In this document: positions 17,168-27,512 of the stretch, one piece after another
Numbering within the stretch: position 1 is the stretch's first letter
Layout of the letters: the number at the start of each line of letters is the position of its first letter
Source: Nitrosomonas sp.
GTDB taxonomy: Bacteria > Pseudomonadota > Gammaproteobacteria > Burkholderiales > Nitrosomonadaceae
DNA length: 64,000 nt
Assembly: GCA_024281825.1 (NCBI GenBank)
Contig: JAMWZY010000005.1
Location: forward strand, 124,001 to 188,000
Reading direction: 5' to 3'
The notes under the pieces: model-generated
Told to the model about the DNA's origin: nothing
What the model saw: the letters and a program-made list of their open reading frames with translations, nothing else
Databases searched by the model: none
Position numbers and translations under genes: made by a program

Positions 17168-19315
17168 TTAGAAAATAATGATCTTTACACGCAGTCCGCC
17201 AAAAACATTGAGGGGGGGGCCTGGTTCATAAAAGCGACCGAGTGCAGCATTAATACGTGTATTGGCATTATAAGGTGCATCGAACAGGTTATTGATGCCG
17301 AGAAAAATAGCACTTTCAAGCCGGTTACTTTTGGTTTCCCATCCTAATAATAGTTGCCCCAAGTTATAGGCATTATTGTTTGCTGTGTTGATATCGTTGA
17401 CAAAAAAATGACCGACGCGATGCACATGAAGTTGCCCGAAAAAGCCAAAAGGGTGCGTGTATTTGACTAGCCCCTCCCATCGATGAGCGGGGATTCCGGG
17501 TAAATTGTTCCCTTTTAAATGGGTTTCATTGACGATGTATTTTTCAAATTCAAAATTAGAATAAGTATAACCAACTTCAGCATGCAAGCCTTGCCATTGC
17601 GGAGTTACTAAGCGTGCTTCAATACCAATTCTCCGTGATTGGCCCGCATTACGGAAAAATGCGCGTCCCGGTGAAGAAGGCAATTCGAACGGCGTGATTT
17701 CGTTCCAGGTACGAATAAAAAATGCTGCTGTGTCATATTGGAATCCAGCGATATTGCCACGCAATCCTAATTCATTACTGAGGGACGTTTGCGCGTTCAA
17801 ATTCGGATTGAATCCACCTCTACCAACGGGATTATTCAGTAACTCCGTCGTCGTAGGGGCCTCAAAGACTGAAGCAATATGCGTATATGCTTGGTGTTGC
17901 GGGGTGAGGTGATAAACCATACCCGCTGATCCGCTTGCTTGTGATACTACTCGCGATCCCGATTGGTTTTCATCTGCTTGGTGTTGATCTTTGATTTGAT
18001 AGTTTAGCCAATCCCAGCGACCACCGATGACAATATCCAGTTTGTCGCTGGCGTTCCATTCATTACGGAAAAACGGACCAACACTTTGTACACGCTCGAT
18101 TTGGTTTAAATTGATAGCACCTCTAGCTCCAAAATTGTTATTGAAGCGTTGCCTGTCATCGTTTTGTATACCATAATCCACGCCGGCTAGAAAGCGGTTA
18201 GGCCGCTGAAATAACAATCCGTCTGAGGTAAATTGCAAAGCCAAGGCGCCTACCCAGCGGTCAAATTGCACTTGCCCACCATCCATAAATGGTTGGCGAC
18301 CCTGAAAGTCGCGGTGCGACCAATGAGCGGCAAGCGATATTTCTTTATCAGCAGTAGGTTTGACGCGAAAACGTGCACCCATTTCCTCCTGCCTGATTTC
18401 TTCACCGGCATTGAATTGTATGTTTCTTGTAGATGCTTGCTTGGGATTGGTCTGTACTTCTGCGGCGGTTAATGCACCGGCATCTTTCGACAAGGGTGAA
18501 TAAAATTCACGAAATATCAACATCAAATCTGATCGATCACTAGTTTGAAAATTTAATTTGACTTGTGAGTTCGTGTTTTGCATCGCACTGTGGTCGCGCC
18601 AGCCTTCTTGCTGCAAATGTGATCCAAATACTGTGTAAGAGAATTTTCCCAGTCTTCCACCCATGAATAATTCAGATTTTAGATAACCATTCTGACCGAA
18701 AACCTGGCGTGGCATGACGACAAATTTTTCGGATGGCGCTTCGCGCGTGGTGATGTCTATCAAACCACCGGAAGCATTGCCATACAAAGCCGCCGAAGGG
18801 CCGCGGATGATATCCATGCGTTGAATCAACGAGGGATCGATTGAATCCAGTTGTGTTTGTCCGTCCGGTAAGGTTTGTGGAATTCCATCGACACGCATTT
18901 GTATGCCCCGCACACCAAAGGGAGAGCGTGCGCCAAAACCGCGAATAGCGATGCGGAGATCTTGTGCAAAATTAAACTGATTTTGAAAAAATACTCCTGG
19001 CGTATTCCGGGCAAATTCATCTAACGTCGCACCTGGCTGGTATTCTTGCTGGGGATAACGATTAATTTGCGTAATACTGTTTGGAATCTGCATTGGCGAG
19101 CGATCACTTCGTGTTGATGTCACATTGATCGGATTAAGTATGACTGACTCAGCACTGCTATTAGTATTGGATGCAAACATAGATAAGCCAACAAAAAAAA
19201 CAATAACGATGATTTTGAAATTTGATTCGTGGTGACATCGCCAGTTATTATGGTGATTCAATGTATTGAATAAGCAATTCTGAAATACTTTATGATCTAG
19301 GAATGTTCTTTTCAT
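17168..19315 (-). CDS. TonB-dependent outer-membrane receptor
   Basis: A 715-residue receptor. A signal-like hydrophobic segment sits unusually far in, at about 33-50 (FKIIVIVFFVGLSMFAS), after a polar N terminus, so the true start may be internal. The plug domain follows (RIAIRGFGARSPFGVRGIQM, and IDIIRGPSAALYGNASGG), then a beta barrel ending in the expected aromatic residue (RVKIIIF). It resembles FecA-like siderophore or ferric-citrate receptors; the ligand is not determined. No FecI/FecR sigma pair or inner-membrane transporter lies beside it. It is convergent with comM, leaving only 8 bases between stops. Confidence 0.9.
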   Translation of the reverse strand: MKRTFLDHKVFQNCLFNTLNHHNNWRCHHESNFKIIVIVFFVGLSMFASNTNSSAESVILNPINVTSTRSDRSPMQIPNSITQINRYPQQEYQPGATLDEFARNTPGVFFQNQFNFAQDLRIAIRGFGARSPFGVRGIQMRVDGIPQTLPDGQTQLDSIDPSLIQRMDIIRGPSAALYGNASGGLIDITTREAPSEKFVVMPRQVFGQNGYLKSELFMGGRLGKFSYTVFGSHLQQEGWRDHSAMQNTNSQVKLNFQTSDRSDLMLIFREFYSPLSKDAGALTAAEVQTNPKQASTRNIQFNAGEEIRQEEMGARFRVKPTADKEISLAAHWSHRDFQGRQPFMDGGQVQFDRWVGALALQFTSDGLLFQRPNRFLAGVDYGIQNDDRQRFNNNFGARGAINLNQIERVQSVGPFFRNEWNASDKLDIVIGGRWDWLNYQIKDQHQADENQSGSRVVSQASGSAGMVYHLTPQHQAYTHIASVFEAPTTTELLNNPVGRGGFNPNLNAQTSLSNELGLRGNIAGFQYDTAAFFIRTWNEITPFELPSSPGRAFFRNAGQSRRIGIEARLVTPQWQGLHAEVGYTYSNFEFEKYIVNETHLKGNNLPGIPAHRWEGLVKYTHPFGFFGQLHVHRVGHFFVNDINTANNNAYNLGQLLLGWETKSNRLESAIFLGINNLFDAPYNANTRINAALGRFYEPGPPLNVFGGLRVKIIIF

Positions 19316-19873
19316 GACATTAATACGATTATGTGTTTCTTATCTTCTTTAAAAGACGCAATTCTGAGTGATGGAATGAGTTTTGGTTGATCGTTGATGG
19401 AGAATCATGGAGCGTTGTATAGAAAAGCGGGGGAGAGTGTTTCCAACCAATACGAGGCAATGCTTTTTTTTTTCAAGATACGGGCTGTCGTCTATTCAAA
19501 TTCGACACAATGGAAAATTGCCGTATGTTTCGACCAAATACCTTGGGCATGGCGGAGGAGCACTGTTTATTATAGGTTAAGATTTAAGATACACAGAAGA
19601 TGACTATACGGGGAGCTAAAATCAAATGTCAACTTTACTCAAATAAAATGCGTTCCAGAATAGAAGAGGGTAGTTGATCAAGGGGGGTTTACGAGGCAAA
19701 ATTCTCTGTTAAATAATAAAAAAATTATTTAACGGGGTGAGGCTAGCGCGGCATTTTTCAAGATCTATTGGATAGAGCTATTTGGGTTAGTGGTGTTTAT
19801 AGTAAACTCTCGTTTCGCTTGTTAAAATTCAAACTATTAGAAAACTGATTATATTATTAATTTAGGATTGTTC
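19316..19873. other. Long intergenic region between divergent genes
   Basis: About 550 bases between the TonB receptor and the aminotransferase, which are transcribed away from each other. It should carry both promoters. I found no recognisable gene, Fur box or riboswitch. A perfect palindrome at 19708-19733 is listed separately. Confidence 0.5.
19708..19733. promoter_or_regulatory. Perfect 10-bp palindrome upstream of the aminotransferase gene
   Basis: GTTAAATAAT at 19708-19717 is complementary to ATTATTTAAC at 19724-19733 around a six-A spacer. It lies about 140 bases before the aminotransferase start. An operator for a dimeric regulator is one reading. A terminator is less likely because no T-run follows. 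Confidence 0.45.
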
Positions 19874-21091
19874 ATGAATACCGAAGATTTTCGTCCCGAA
19901 AAAGCAGTAAAAATATTTATGCCACCTCAACGCGTACTCATGGGTCCCGGTCCTTCTGATACGCACGCTCGCGTATTGAATGCGATGGCACGACCGACAC
20001 TGGGTCATTTGGATCCAGTTTTTACCGAAATGATGGAAGAAATTAAGGAATTGATGCGTTACGCCTTTCAAACTAAAAATCGCATGACTTTCCCCGTTTC
20101 TGGCCCTGGATCAGTCGGTATGGAGATGTGTTTTGTCAATATGATTACCCCAGGCGATAAAGTGATTGTGTGTCGGAATGGTGTGTTTGGTGGTCGCATG
20201 ATCGAAAATGTCGAGCGCCATGGTGGTGTTGCGGTTGTCGTTGATGATCCTTGGGGGGAACCTGTTGATCCGCAAAAAGTTGAAGATGCCCTGAAAAAAA
20301 ATCCCGATGCCAAAATTGTAGCGTTTGTGCATGCAGAAACATCCACGGGTGCTTCTTCTGACGCTAAAACATTGTGTGAGATAGCCCGTCGATATAACTG
20401 TTTAACCATTGTTGATACAGTTACTTCATTGGGAGGTACACCGATCAAAGTGGACGAATGGGGTATTGATGCGATTTATTCAGGTAGCCAAAAATGTTTA
20501 TCGTGTCCACCTGGGTTGTCGCCCGTAAGTTTTTCTGAACGTGTTACTGAGCTTGTTAAAAATCGCAAACAGAAAGTGCATAGCTGGTTCATGGATATCA
20601 GTTTACTGTTGAACTACTGGGGATCTTCGACACGTACTTATCATCATACTGCGCCAACCAATGCCTTGTATGGCTTGCATGAAGCGCTATTAATGTTGGC
20701 CGAAGAAGGGCTTGAGCATTCTTGGGCGCGCCATCATCGTAACTATCTAGCTTTGAAAGCTGGATTTGCGACCTTAAATATGCAATACGTGGTGAAAGAA
20801 TCGTATCGCTTACCGCAATTGAATTCGGTTTTTGTGCCGGCAGGTATTGATGAGAAAGAAGTTCGACGTCGTTTGTTGGATGATTTTAGCCTTGAGATCG
20901 GCGCCGGATTGGGAGATTTTGCTGGTAAGGTATGGCGTTTTGGTTTAATGGGCACATCCAGCAGAATTGAAAATGTTATGTTTTGTTTGAATGCTCTTGA
21001 GTCAGTATTTGCAGCGATGGGTGCAAAAGTTGAGCGTGGCGCAGCTGCTTCGGCTGCGCATCGTGTTTATGCCGAAAATCCTATGGCGTAA
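19874..21091 (+). CDS. Alanine-glyoxylate/serine-pyruvate aminotransferase family protein
   Basis: About 405 residues from ATG 19874 (a TTG six bases earlier is in frame). It is a class V PLP aminotransferase. RVLMGPGPSDTHARVL marks the N terminus, VHAETSTGA and TIVDTVTSLGG lead to the PLP-binding region, and the Schiff-base lysine is in SGSQKCLSCPPG. Members interconvert glyoxylate/glycine with serine or alanine. The length and start pattern match the bacterial SPT/AGT group. A role in photorespiration-like glycolate salvage is plausible for an autotroph but is inference. Confidence 0.9.
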   Translation: MNTEDFRPEKAVKIFMPPQRVLMGPGPSDTHARVLNAMARPTLGHLDPVFTEMMEEIKELMRYAFQTKNRMTFPVSGPGSVGMEMCFVNMITPGDKVIVCRNGVFGGRMIENVERHGGVAVVVDDPWGEPVDPQKVEDALKKNPDAKIVAFVHAETSTGASSDAKTLCEIARRYNCLTIVDTVTSLGGTPIKVDEWGIDAIYSGSQKCLSCPPGLSPVSFSERVTELVKNRKQKVHSWFMDISLLLNYWGSSTRTYHHTAPTNALYGLHEALLMLAEEGLEHSWARHHRNYLALKAGFATLNMQYVVKESYRLPQLNSVFVPAGIDEKEVRRRLLDDFSLEIGAGLGDFAGKVWRFGLMGTSSRIENVMFCLNALESVFAAMGAKVERGAAASAAHRVYAENPMA

Positions 21092-21202
21092 TTTAGCGGA
21101 GGGTTACTACAACTTCAGTATGTTTTTTGCCTGTTCCCTAGTTCTGGTCAGATGGGCATTTTAATCTTACTGAACAATCATTAAATCCAGCTGGATCATG
21201 CT

Positions 21203-22198
21203 ATGGATTTATTTCAAAAAACGATAGCGGCGATGCTGCTATCGTTCACAGTGGCTTATGCTGTTAACTATTGGTTGATCAATAGCAGCAAAAAATGGAG
21301 ACAATGGGGATTTGATCATCCAAATGCACGCTCTCTCCACATAGTACCGATTTTTCGTCTCGGTGGAATTGGTTTGTTTTTAGGGGTATTGATCAGTTGG
21401 TTGTTTTTTTCGCTAACCTTACCCAACATGGTTTGGATTGGACTGTGTTTATTATTGATTGTGTCAGTGTTCGATGATATCAAGGGTTTGCCGGTCTGGT
21501 TTCGTTTGTGTTTACATAGTCTTGTTGCTTTGATCTGTGCGTTCGATCTGCTTTTTTCTGGGGGTGGATATTTTCCAGTAATAATCGGTACCGCTGCCAT
21601 TGTGTGGATGATTAATCTCTACAATTTTATGGACGGCTCGGATGGTTTGGCGGGAGGCATGGCTGTAATTGGGTTTGGCAGTTATGGTTTTTTTGCCTAT
21701 TGGGCAGGATATGAGAATTATGCCTTAATTAACTGCTCGATTGCGGCTTCAGCATTGGGTTTCTTAATTCACAATTTTTCCCCGGCACGTATTTTTTTGG
21801 GTGATGGCGGTGCAATTCCTTTGGGGTTTTTAGCAATAGTAATAGGGGTTCTGGGATGGAAAGAAAATATCTGGCCGCTGTGGTTTCCATGGTTGATATT
21901 TTCACCTTTCATCGTAGATGCCACAGTTACTTTACTCAAACGTATTTTTCGTGGTGAAAAAATTTGGCAGGCGCATCGACAGCATTATTATCAAAGCATG
22001 GTGCAAAATGGTTTCGGTCATCGTAACACTGCATTATGTTGGTATGGTGTAATGTTTCTGGTTGGTATCAGTGCGGTGTGGGCTGCACAGCAAGATAGTT
22101 TTGTGCAATACATGACTTTAATCGCCTGGAGTGCTATTTATCTGATGTTGTTATTTATTTTCGAATCGACACAAGAATTTCGCGGCAATCGAGGGTAG
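21203..22198 (+). CDS. WecA/WbpL-like polyprenyl-phosphate sugar-1-phosphate transferase
   Basis: A 331-residue polytopic membrane protein of glycosyltransferase family 4. Catalytic motifs are visible: SVFDDIKGLP (Asp pair), NLYNFMDGSDGLAGG and IFLGDGGAIPLG, followed by a basic loop AHRQHYYQ. It would transfer a sugar-1-phosphate from a UDP-sugar to undecaprenyl phosphate at the inner membrane, starting O-antigen or capsule repeat synthesis. The next gene begins one base after its stop and encodes a WbpM-like enzyme, the usual partner. Confidence 0.9.
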   Translation: MDLFQKTIAAMLLSFTVAYAVNYWLINSSKKWRQWGFDHPNARSLHIVPIFRLGGIGLFLGVLISWLFFSLTLPNMVWIGLCLLLIVSVFDDIKGLPVWFRLCLHSLVALICAFDLLFSGGGYFPVIIGTAAIVWMINLYNFMDGSDGLAGGMAVIGFGSYGFFAYWAGYENYALINCSIAASALGFLIHNFSPARIFLGDGGAIPLGFLAIVIGVLGWKENIWPLWFPWLIFSPFIVDATVTLLKRIFRGEKIWQAHRQHYYQSMVQNGFGHRNTALCWYGVMFLVGISAVWAAQQDSFVQYMTLIAWSAIYLMLLFIFESTQEFRGNRG

Positions 22199-22199
22199 T

Positions 22200-24068
22200 A
22201 TGTTCATCAGCAAAATAGATATTCGTACGATCATTGCTTTTATGCATGATATTGTCGCAGTTGGTTTCGCCTGGTGGCTCGCCTATTTATTCCGTTTTAA
22301 TTTTGACATCCCTTCGTCGGTTTCATTGGTGCTAATCAGCATACTTCCGTGGATCGTATTAACCCAAACCAGCTTTTTTTTGTGGCTTGGGTTGTATCGA
22401 GGAGTTTGGCGTTATGCAAGTTTACCTGACGTCAAGCGCATCGTCATTGCAGTATTAACCGGAACATTATGTGTCTTAGTAATGCTAGGATTTCTGGGGC
22501 AACTACAAAATATTCCCGGCTCGGTCATTGTATTGGCTCCTCTATTACTACTACTCATCATGGGGGGTAGCCGCCTTATCTATCGTGCATGGAAAGAGCG
22601 CCGTCTCTATAGCCTAGAAAATTACGAAGCTAAATTGGTGTTAATCATTGGTGCAGGACGAACCGGCATTAACTTGGCGAAAGACCTAGCCAGAAGCCGA
22701 GATTGGCATGTCGTGGGCATGCTTGATGATGATTCACGAAAATTTGGTGCGCGCCTTCAAGGTGTTCGCGTGCTTGGTAAGATTAAGGAATTACCCGAGT
22801 GGGTGCAAAAACTGAATGTGGGGCATGTCATTATCGCTATACCCTCGGTTTCTCACCGCATTTATCGTCAAGCGCTGGAAATGTGTTCGGGAGCGGGGGT
22901 AAAAGTCATGACGGTACCATCGTATTCAGATTTAATTAGTGGTAAGGCTGTCGTATCAAAAATTCGCGAAATTGAACTGGATGATTTGCTCGGTAGAGAG
23001 CCGGTGGTACTGGATAACGATGGACTACACGAGTTATTGTCAGAGCAAGTCATTTTGGTTACAGGTGCAGGGGGATCGATTGGATCTGAGCTATGTCGGC
23101 AGCTAATGGTTTTTAATCCTGGCCGAATTGTATTTGTAGAATTAAACGAGTTTGCGTTATATAACGTCCAGGAGGAATTTTCCACGCGTTTCTCAAAAGA
23201 ACAATTAGCCTTCGTCATTGGTGATATTAAGGATCAGGCGCGAATGACGGAATTATTTTCACGATTCCGACCTTCGGTTGTTTTTCATGCGGCAGCCTAT
23301 AAACACGTACCGTTGATGGAAGAGGGTAATGGCTGCCAAGCACTGCTGAATAATGTTTTGGGAACCTACATCGTAGCCAAAATTGCGCAGAATTTTGGGG
23401 TGAAAAAGTTTGTTTTTGTTTCTACTGATAAGGCGGTGAATCCAGTCAGTATTATGGGGGCGAGCAAACGTCTTGCCGAAATGGTATGCCAAGCATTGCA
23501 GCAATCGAATGATCTTAGTAAAGGTATTGGGAAAATCTGTTTCGTGATGGTTCGATTTGGCAATGTTTTAGGAAGTACCGGCAGTGTTATCCCAAAATTT
23601 CGTGAGCAAATTGCCAAGGGAGGACCGATTACCGTGACTCATCCCGATATGACCCGTTATTTCATGTCTATTCCCGAAGCGACACAATTGGTACTACAAG
23701 CAGGGCTCATGGGGGGGACGGAAGGTGGTGGAGAGATATTTGTTCTAGATATGGGGAATCCGGTAAGAATCGTCGATTTGGCCAATGACCTGATTCGCCT
23801 TTCTGGATTGACCGAAGAAGATATTCATATTGAGTTCACCGGATTGCGTCCTGGTGAGAAAATTCATGAAGAACTGCTGTCGACGCATGAGAATACGTTA
23901 CCCACTCCACATGAGAAATTGCGCATTGCGCAAGCCAGACAGGTTGACGAAAAATGGCTAGAAAATTTACTGGCTTGGTTGATAAATATAAAGGTTCTTG
24001 ATGATGTTGAGGTTCAAGAGCATTTGGCAAAATGGGTGCCTGAGTACACGTATCGAAAGCTTGGTTAG
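22200..24068 (+). CDS. WbpM/FlaA1-like membrane nucleotide-sugar 4,6-dehydratase
   Basis: A 622-residue protein with about four N-terminal membrane helices (residues 10-130), a Rossmann-like middle domain (VLIIGAGRTGINLAKDL) and an extended SDR dehydratase domain with VTGAGGSIGSELCRQL. YKHVPLMEEG and the S-T-D-K-A-V-N-P block form the catalytic region. Such enzymes convert UDP-GlcNAc to a 4-keto-6-deoxy sugar for O-antigen or protein glycans. With the preceding transferase it forms a minimal glycan-initiation module; no flippase, polymerase or further glycosyltransferases are adjacent. Confidence 0.92.
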   Translation: MFISKIDIRTIIAFMHDIVAVGFAWWLAYLFRFNFDIPSSVSLVLISILPWIVLTQTSFFLWLGLYRGVWRYASLPDVKRIVIAVLTGTLCVLVMLGFLGQLQNIPGSVIVLAPLLLLLIMGGSRLIYRAWKERRLYSLENYEAKLVLIIGAGRTGINLAKDLARSRDWHVVGMLDDDSRKFGARLQGVRVLGKIKELPEWVQKLNVGHVIIAIPSVSHRIYRQALEMCSGAGVKVMTVPSYSDLISGKAVVSKIREIELDDLLGREPVVLDNDGLHELLSEQVILVTGAGGSIGSELCRQLMVFNPGRIVFVELNEFALYNVQEEFSTRFSKEQLAFVIGDIKDQARMTELFSRFRPSVVFHAAAYKHVPLMEEGNGCQALLNNVLGTYIVAKIAQNFGVKKFVFVSTDKAVNPVSIMGASKRLAEMVCQALQQSNDLSKGIGKICFVMVRFGNVLGSTGSVIPKFREQIAKGGPITVTHPDMTRYFMSIPEATQLVLQAGLMGGTEGGGEIFVLDMGNPVRIVDLANDLIRLSGLTEEDIHIEFTGLRPGEKIHEELLSTHENTLPTPHEKLRIAQARQVDEKWLENLLAWLINIKVLDDVEVQEHLAKWVPEYTYRKLG

Positions 24069-24092
24069 CTTGTAACGTACAAGCTAACCAAG
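24060..24092. repeat. Perfect 15-bp hairpin overlapping the dehydratase stop codon
   Basis: CTTGGTTAGCTTGTA at 24060-24074 pairs with TACAAGCTAACCAAG at 24078-24092 around ACG. The TAG stop of the dehydratase lies inside the left arm. No T-run follows on either strand, so a classical intrinsic terminator is not supported. It sits between converging transcription units and may block read-through or stabilise the mRNA 3' end. Confidence 0.7.
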
Positions 24093-24123
24093 GGCAAGGA
24101 GGACAAGGCGCCGGTAGTATTTT

Positions 24124-24606
24124 TTATTCTGATTGTTTTTGTGATTCTTTCTTGGTTCTGAAACTATCATAAATCATTAGTGCCGTGCCGATAAAAATTG
24201 CAGAATCGGCTATATTAAAAGCTGGCCAGTGGTAAGTTCCGACATAGAAGTCGAGAAAATCTACGACATGACCTAACATGATGCGATCGTATAGATTGCC
24301 GATGGCTCCGCCCAGTATCAAGCTCAGCGCCCAACAGAACAGTTTCTCGCGTTGATATTTGTTGAGTAAAAAGATAATGACGATCGCTGCAATACTTGCA
24401 ATACCTGATAAGAACCAGCGTTGCCAACCCGATTGTTCACTCAAAAAACTGAATGCAGCGCCTGGATTATAAGTCAGAACTAAGTTAAAAAAACTGGTTA
24501 CTGGAACTTGTTCGCCAAATTGCAATATTGATTCGATCCAATATTTGCTCGCAAGATCGAGCGTTAGCACGAAAAAAGCAATTCCTAAGCTGATGTAAAG
24601 CTTCAT
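24124..24606 (-). CDS. lspA: Lipoprotein signal peptidase II
   Basis: A 160-residue inner-membrane aspartyl protease with four transmembrane helices. The conserved blocks TYNPGAAFSFL, GGAIGNLYDRIMLGHVVDF and FNIADSAIFIG contain the catalytic Asp residues (DR and AD). It cleaves diacylglyceryl-prolipoproteins before the lipidated cysteine. It is the last gene of the classical order ribF-ileS-lspA. Confidence 0.96.
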   Translation of the reverse strand: MKLYISLGIAFFVLTLDLASKYWIESILQFGEQVPVTSFFNLVLTYNPGAAFSFLSEQSGWQRWFLSGIASIAAIVIIFLLNKYQREKLFCWALSLILGGAIGNLYDRIMLGHVVDFLDFYVGTYHWPAFNIADSAIFIGTALMIYDSFRTKKESQKQSE

Positions 24607-24689
24607 GATTTAATTTTTTGTAAATAACAAAATTAGGAAAATTTCACTGAAAAATCACAGTGGAATTAATTACGTAAATAGCCCGTAAT

Positions 24690-27491
24690 TCAAGCATAGT
24701 GACGCTTCTCACCCGGACCATATAGATTGGTGATGCAGCGTTTACAGATCGTGGCGTGTTCAGAATCGAGACCAACATCCTGGCGGTAATGCCAGCACCG
24801 TTCACATTTCTGATCACTGCTGGCGATCACCATGATTCTTTCGAGGGTTTTATCATCGACACACTGCAATTTAACTTCGGACACAATCAGTACAAAGCGT
24901 AAGTCGTCTTGCAAGGAATTCAAAAGTTCAAAATCTTCCTGGCAAGCATGAATTTCAATGGTGGCAGCGAGGGAAGAGCCAATTTCACCTTTTGTACGGA
25001 CATCTTCCAATTTCTTAAGTACCTTGGCACGTAACGTACGAATGCTTTGCCAGCGTTGTTGTAATGCACTGACGTCATGTTGCTGCGGGAAAATATGCCA
25101 TAACTGAAGCAGTACGCTGCCTTCTGTGTCGCCTGTAAGGTGTTCCCAGGTTTCTTCAGCGGTAAAGCTCAAAATCGGAGCAAATAACCTAACTACGCTA
25201 TGTGCAATATGATATAGCACGGTTTGTGCGGAACGGCGTGGCAAGCCATGGGTTGCTGACGTATATAAACGGTCTTTAAGTATATCCAAATAGAATCCAC
25301 CCAAATCTTCCGAACAAAAGTTGTGGAGTTGGTGTGCTGTTTGATGAAACTCATAACGTTGATAGCTTTGTGTTAGATTTTCTTGTAGAGCTGCGGTTAA
25401 TGCCAGCATATAGCGATCGATTTCAAGGCAATCATCAGTTGGAATTGAATCTTTTTCAGGATTAAAATCGGTGAGATTGGCCAATAAAAAGCGTAGCGTA
25501 TTACGGATGCGTCGATAACTTTCCACTACGCGCTTCAGGGTTTCTTCAGAAATGGAGAGTTCTCCGGAATAATCCGTTGATGCCACCCATAAACGCAAAA
25601 TATCCGCGCCGGAAGTATCTATCACTTTTTGTGGTGCAATGACGTTTCCTTTGGCTTTACTCATTTTATGGCCCATGCCATCAACGACAAACCCGTGCGT
25701 CAACAAAGCATCGTAGGGTGCACGACCATTCATCGCGCAACTGGTCAATAAAGAGGATTGAAACCAACCGCGGTGTTGATCGGAGCCTTCGAGATATAAA
25801 TCAGCTGGAAATTGTAGTTGCGAGTTGGTAGCGATAACAGTCGAATGAGTGGTACCAGAATCAAACCAGACATCTAGTGTATCGGTCAGTTTTCTGTAGT
25901 GATCGGCATCACTGCCGAGTAATTCGGATGGATTTAACGCAAACCATGCTTCAATACCGTGTTGTTCAACTTTTTGCGCAATTTGCTCCAGTAATTCCAG
26001 AGAACGAGGGTGCATTACATGGGTGTCTTTATGCACAAAGAAAGTCATTGGGACACCCCAATTGCGTTGGCGAGAAACACACCAATCAGGGCGATTCTTG
26101 ATCATTGCTTCCAGGCGTGCGCGTCCCCATGCAGGATAGAAAGCCGTTTGGTCCACAGCTTGAATCGCCAATGTACGTAAATTTTGATCATTTTGGTGAC
26201 TATGTTGATTCATACCAATAAACCATTGCGGGGTAGCGCGAAAAATGATTGGTGTTTTGTGACGCCAGCAGTGTGGATAGCTGTGGTTGATTTTCTCCAA
26301 ACAGAACAAGTTTCCATTAGTTTTCAACGCATCAATCACAACATCATTGGCTTTCCAAACGAATAATCCACCGACCAATGGCCAGAGATCGATGAATTTG
26401 CCACTGCCATCGACCGGGCTATCACTTGGCAGGCCATAGGTTTGACCAACAAAATAATCGTCGAGACCATGAGCTGGAGCCGTATGCACGAGACCCGTGC
26501 CAGCTTCTAACGTAACATGCTTGCCACAAATGATTGGTACCGTTCGTGATTCAAAAGGATGATGGATGATAAGGTGTTCTAATTGTTGTCCTTTACATGT
26601 GGCTAATGTTTCACCGCTTAATTCGTAGCGCTGCAAGCAGGCTTGTTTGAGTTCATCGGCGACGATTAGAAAACCGAGAGGTGTTTGTATCAATGCATAC
26701 TCAAAATCAGGATGGACACTGACAGCCTGATTGGCGGGAAGCGTCCATGGAGTAGTTGTCCAGATAATGATGTAGATTGGTGTTTCAGTGGCAAGCGAAA
26801 CACCAAAAGCATCATTGAACAGGTTCAGGTTGGTATCTGCGTTGGATAAATGAACAGCAAATCCAACATCAATCGCAGGTGATACCTTGTCCTCATATTC
26901 AACTTCTGCTTCAGCGAGTGCCGAGCCGCAATCGATGCACCAGTTCACAGGCTTCTGGCCCTGGTAGAGGTAACCATTTTGATAAATTTGCCCCAGGCTA
27001 CGGATAATGTCTGCCTCGGTTTTAAAATTCATGGTTAAGTAAGGATTATTCCAATCACCTAATACGCCAAGGCGGATAAAGTCAGCTTTTTGACGCTCGA
27101 CTTGTTCTTTGGCGAAGGCTCGGCATAGCTCGCGAACTTTATCAGCTGGCAAATGTTTGCCATGTTTTTTTTCGATCTGGTGCTCGATCGGTAATCCATG
27201 ACAATCCCATCCGGGAATATACGGTGCATCAAACCCCGCGAGAGTTTTACTTTTTATGATAATGTCTTTGAGTATTTTATTGACGGCATGTCCGATATGA
27301 ATATCGCCATTGGCATAAGGTGGGCCATCGTGTAAAACAAACTTGGGGCGACCTTGACTTGCGGTGCGAATTTTTTGGTAAAGGTTTTTTTTCTGCCATG
27401 TACGCAACATTTCCGGCTCGCGGTTTGCTAGATTGGCACGCATTGGAAAAGGGGTATCCAATAAATTGAGAGTTTGCTTATAATCAGTCAT
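24690..27491 (-). CDS. ileS: Isoleucyl-tRNA synthetase
   Basis: A 933-residue class I synthetase. The HIGH motif appears as HIGHAVN near residue 66 and the KMSKS motif as KMSKAKGN. The CP1 editing domain ([16 protein letters not shown]) and the C-terminal zinc site (CERCWHY with CKRC) are present, as in the bacterial type sensitive to mupirocin. It charges tRNA-Ile and edits valine. Flanked by ribF upstream and lspA downstream on the same strand. Confidence 0.98.
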   Translation of the reverse strand: MTDYKQTLNLLDTPFPMRANLANREPEMLRTWQKKNLYQKIRTASQGRPKFVLHDGPPYANGDIHIGHAVNKILKDIIIKSKTLAGFDAPYIPGWDCHGLPIEHQIEKKHGKHLPADKVRELCRAFAKEQVERQKADFIRLGVLGDWNNPYLTMNFKTEADIIRSLGQIYQNGYLYQGQKPVNWCIDCGSALAEAEVEYEDKVSPAIDVGFAVHLSNADTNLNLFNDAFGVSLATETPIYIIIWTTTPWTLPANQAVSVHPDFEYALIQTPLGFLIVADELKQACLQRYELSGETLATCKGQQLEHLIIHHPFESRTVPIICGKHVTLEAGTGLVHTAPAHGLDDYFVGQTYGLPSDSPVDGSGKFIDLWPLVGGLFVWKANDVVIDALKTNGNLFCLEKINHSYPHCWRHKTPIIFRATPQWFIGMNQHSHQNDQNLRTLAIQAVDQTAFYPAWGRARLEAMIKNRPDWCVSRQRNWGVPMTFFVHKDTHVMHPRSLELLEQIAQKVEQHGIEAWFALNPSELLGSDADHYRKLTDTLDVWFDSGTTHSTVIATNSQLQFPADLYLEGSDQHRGWFQSSLLTSCAMNGRAPYDALLTHGFVVDGMGHKMSKAKGNVIAPQKVIDTSGADILRLWVASTDYSGELSISEETLKRVVESYRRIRNTLRFLLANLTDFNPEKDSIPTDDCLEIDRYMLALTAALQENLTQSYQRYEFHQTAHQLHNFCSEDLGGFYLDILKDRLYTSATHGLPRRSAQTVLYHIAHSVVRLFAPILSFTAEETWEHLTGDTEGSVLLQLWHIFPQQHDVSALQQRWQSIRTLRAKVLKKLEDVRTKGEIGSSLAATIEIHACQEDFELLNSLQDDLRFVLIVSEVKLQCVDDKTLERIMVIASSDQKCERCWHYRQDVGLDSEHATICKRCITNLYGPGEKRHYA

Positions 27492-27512
27492 GAAAAGTTA
27501 ACATTCGATAAT

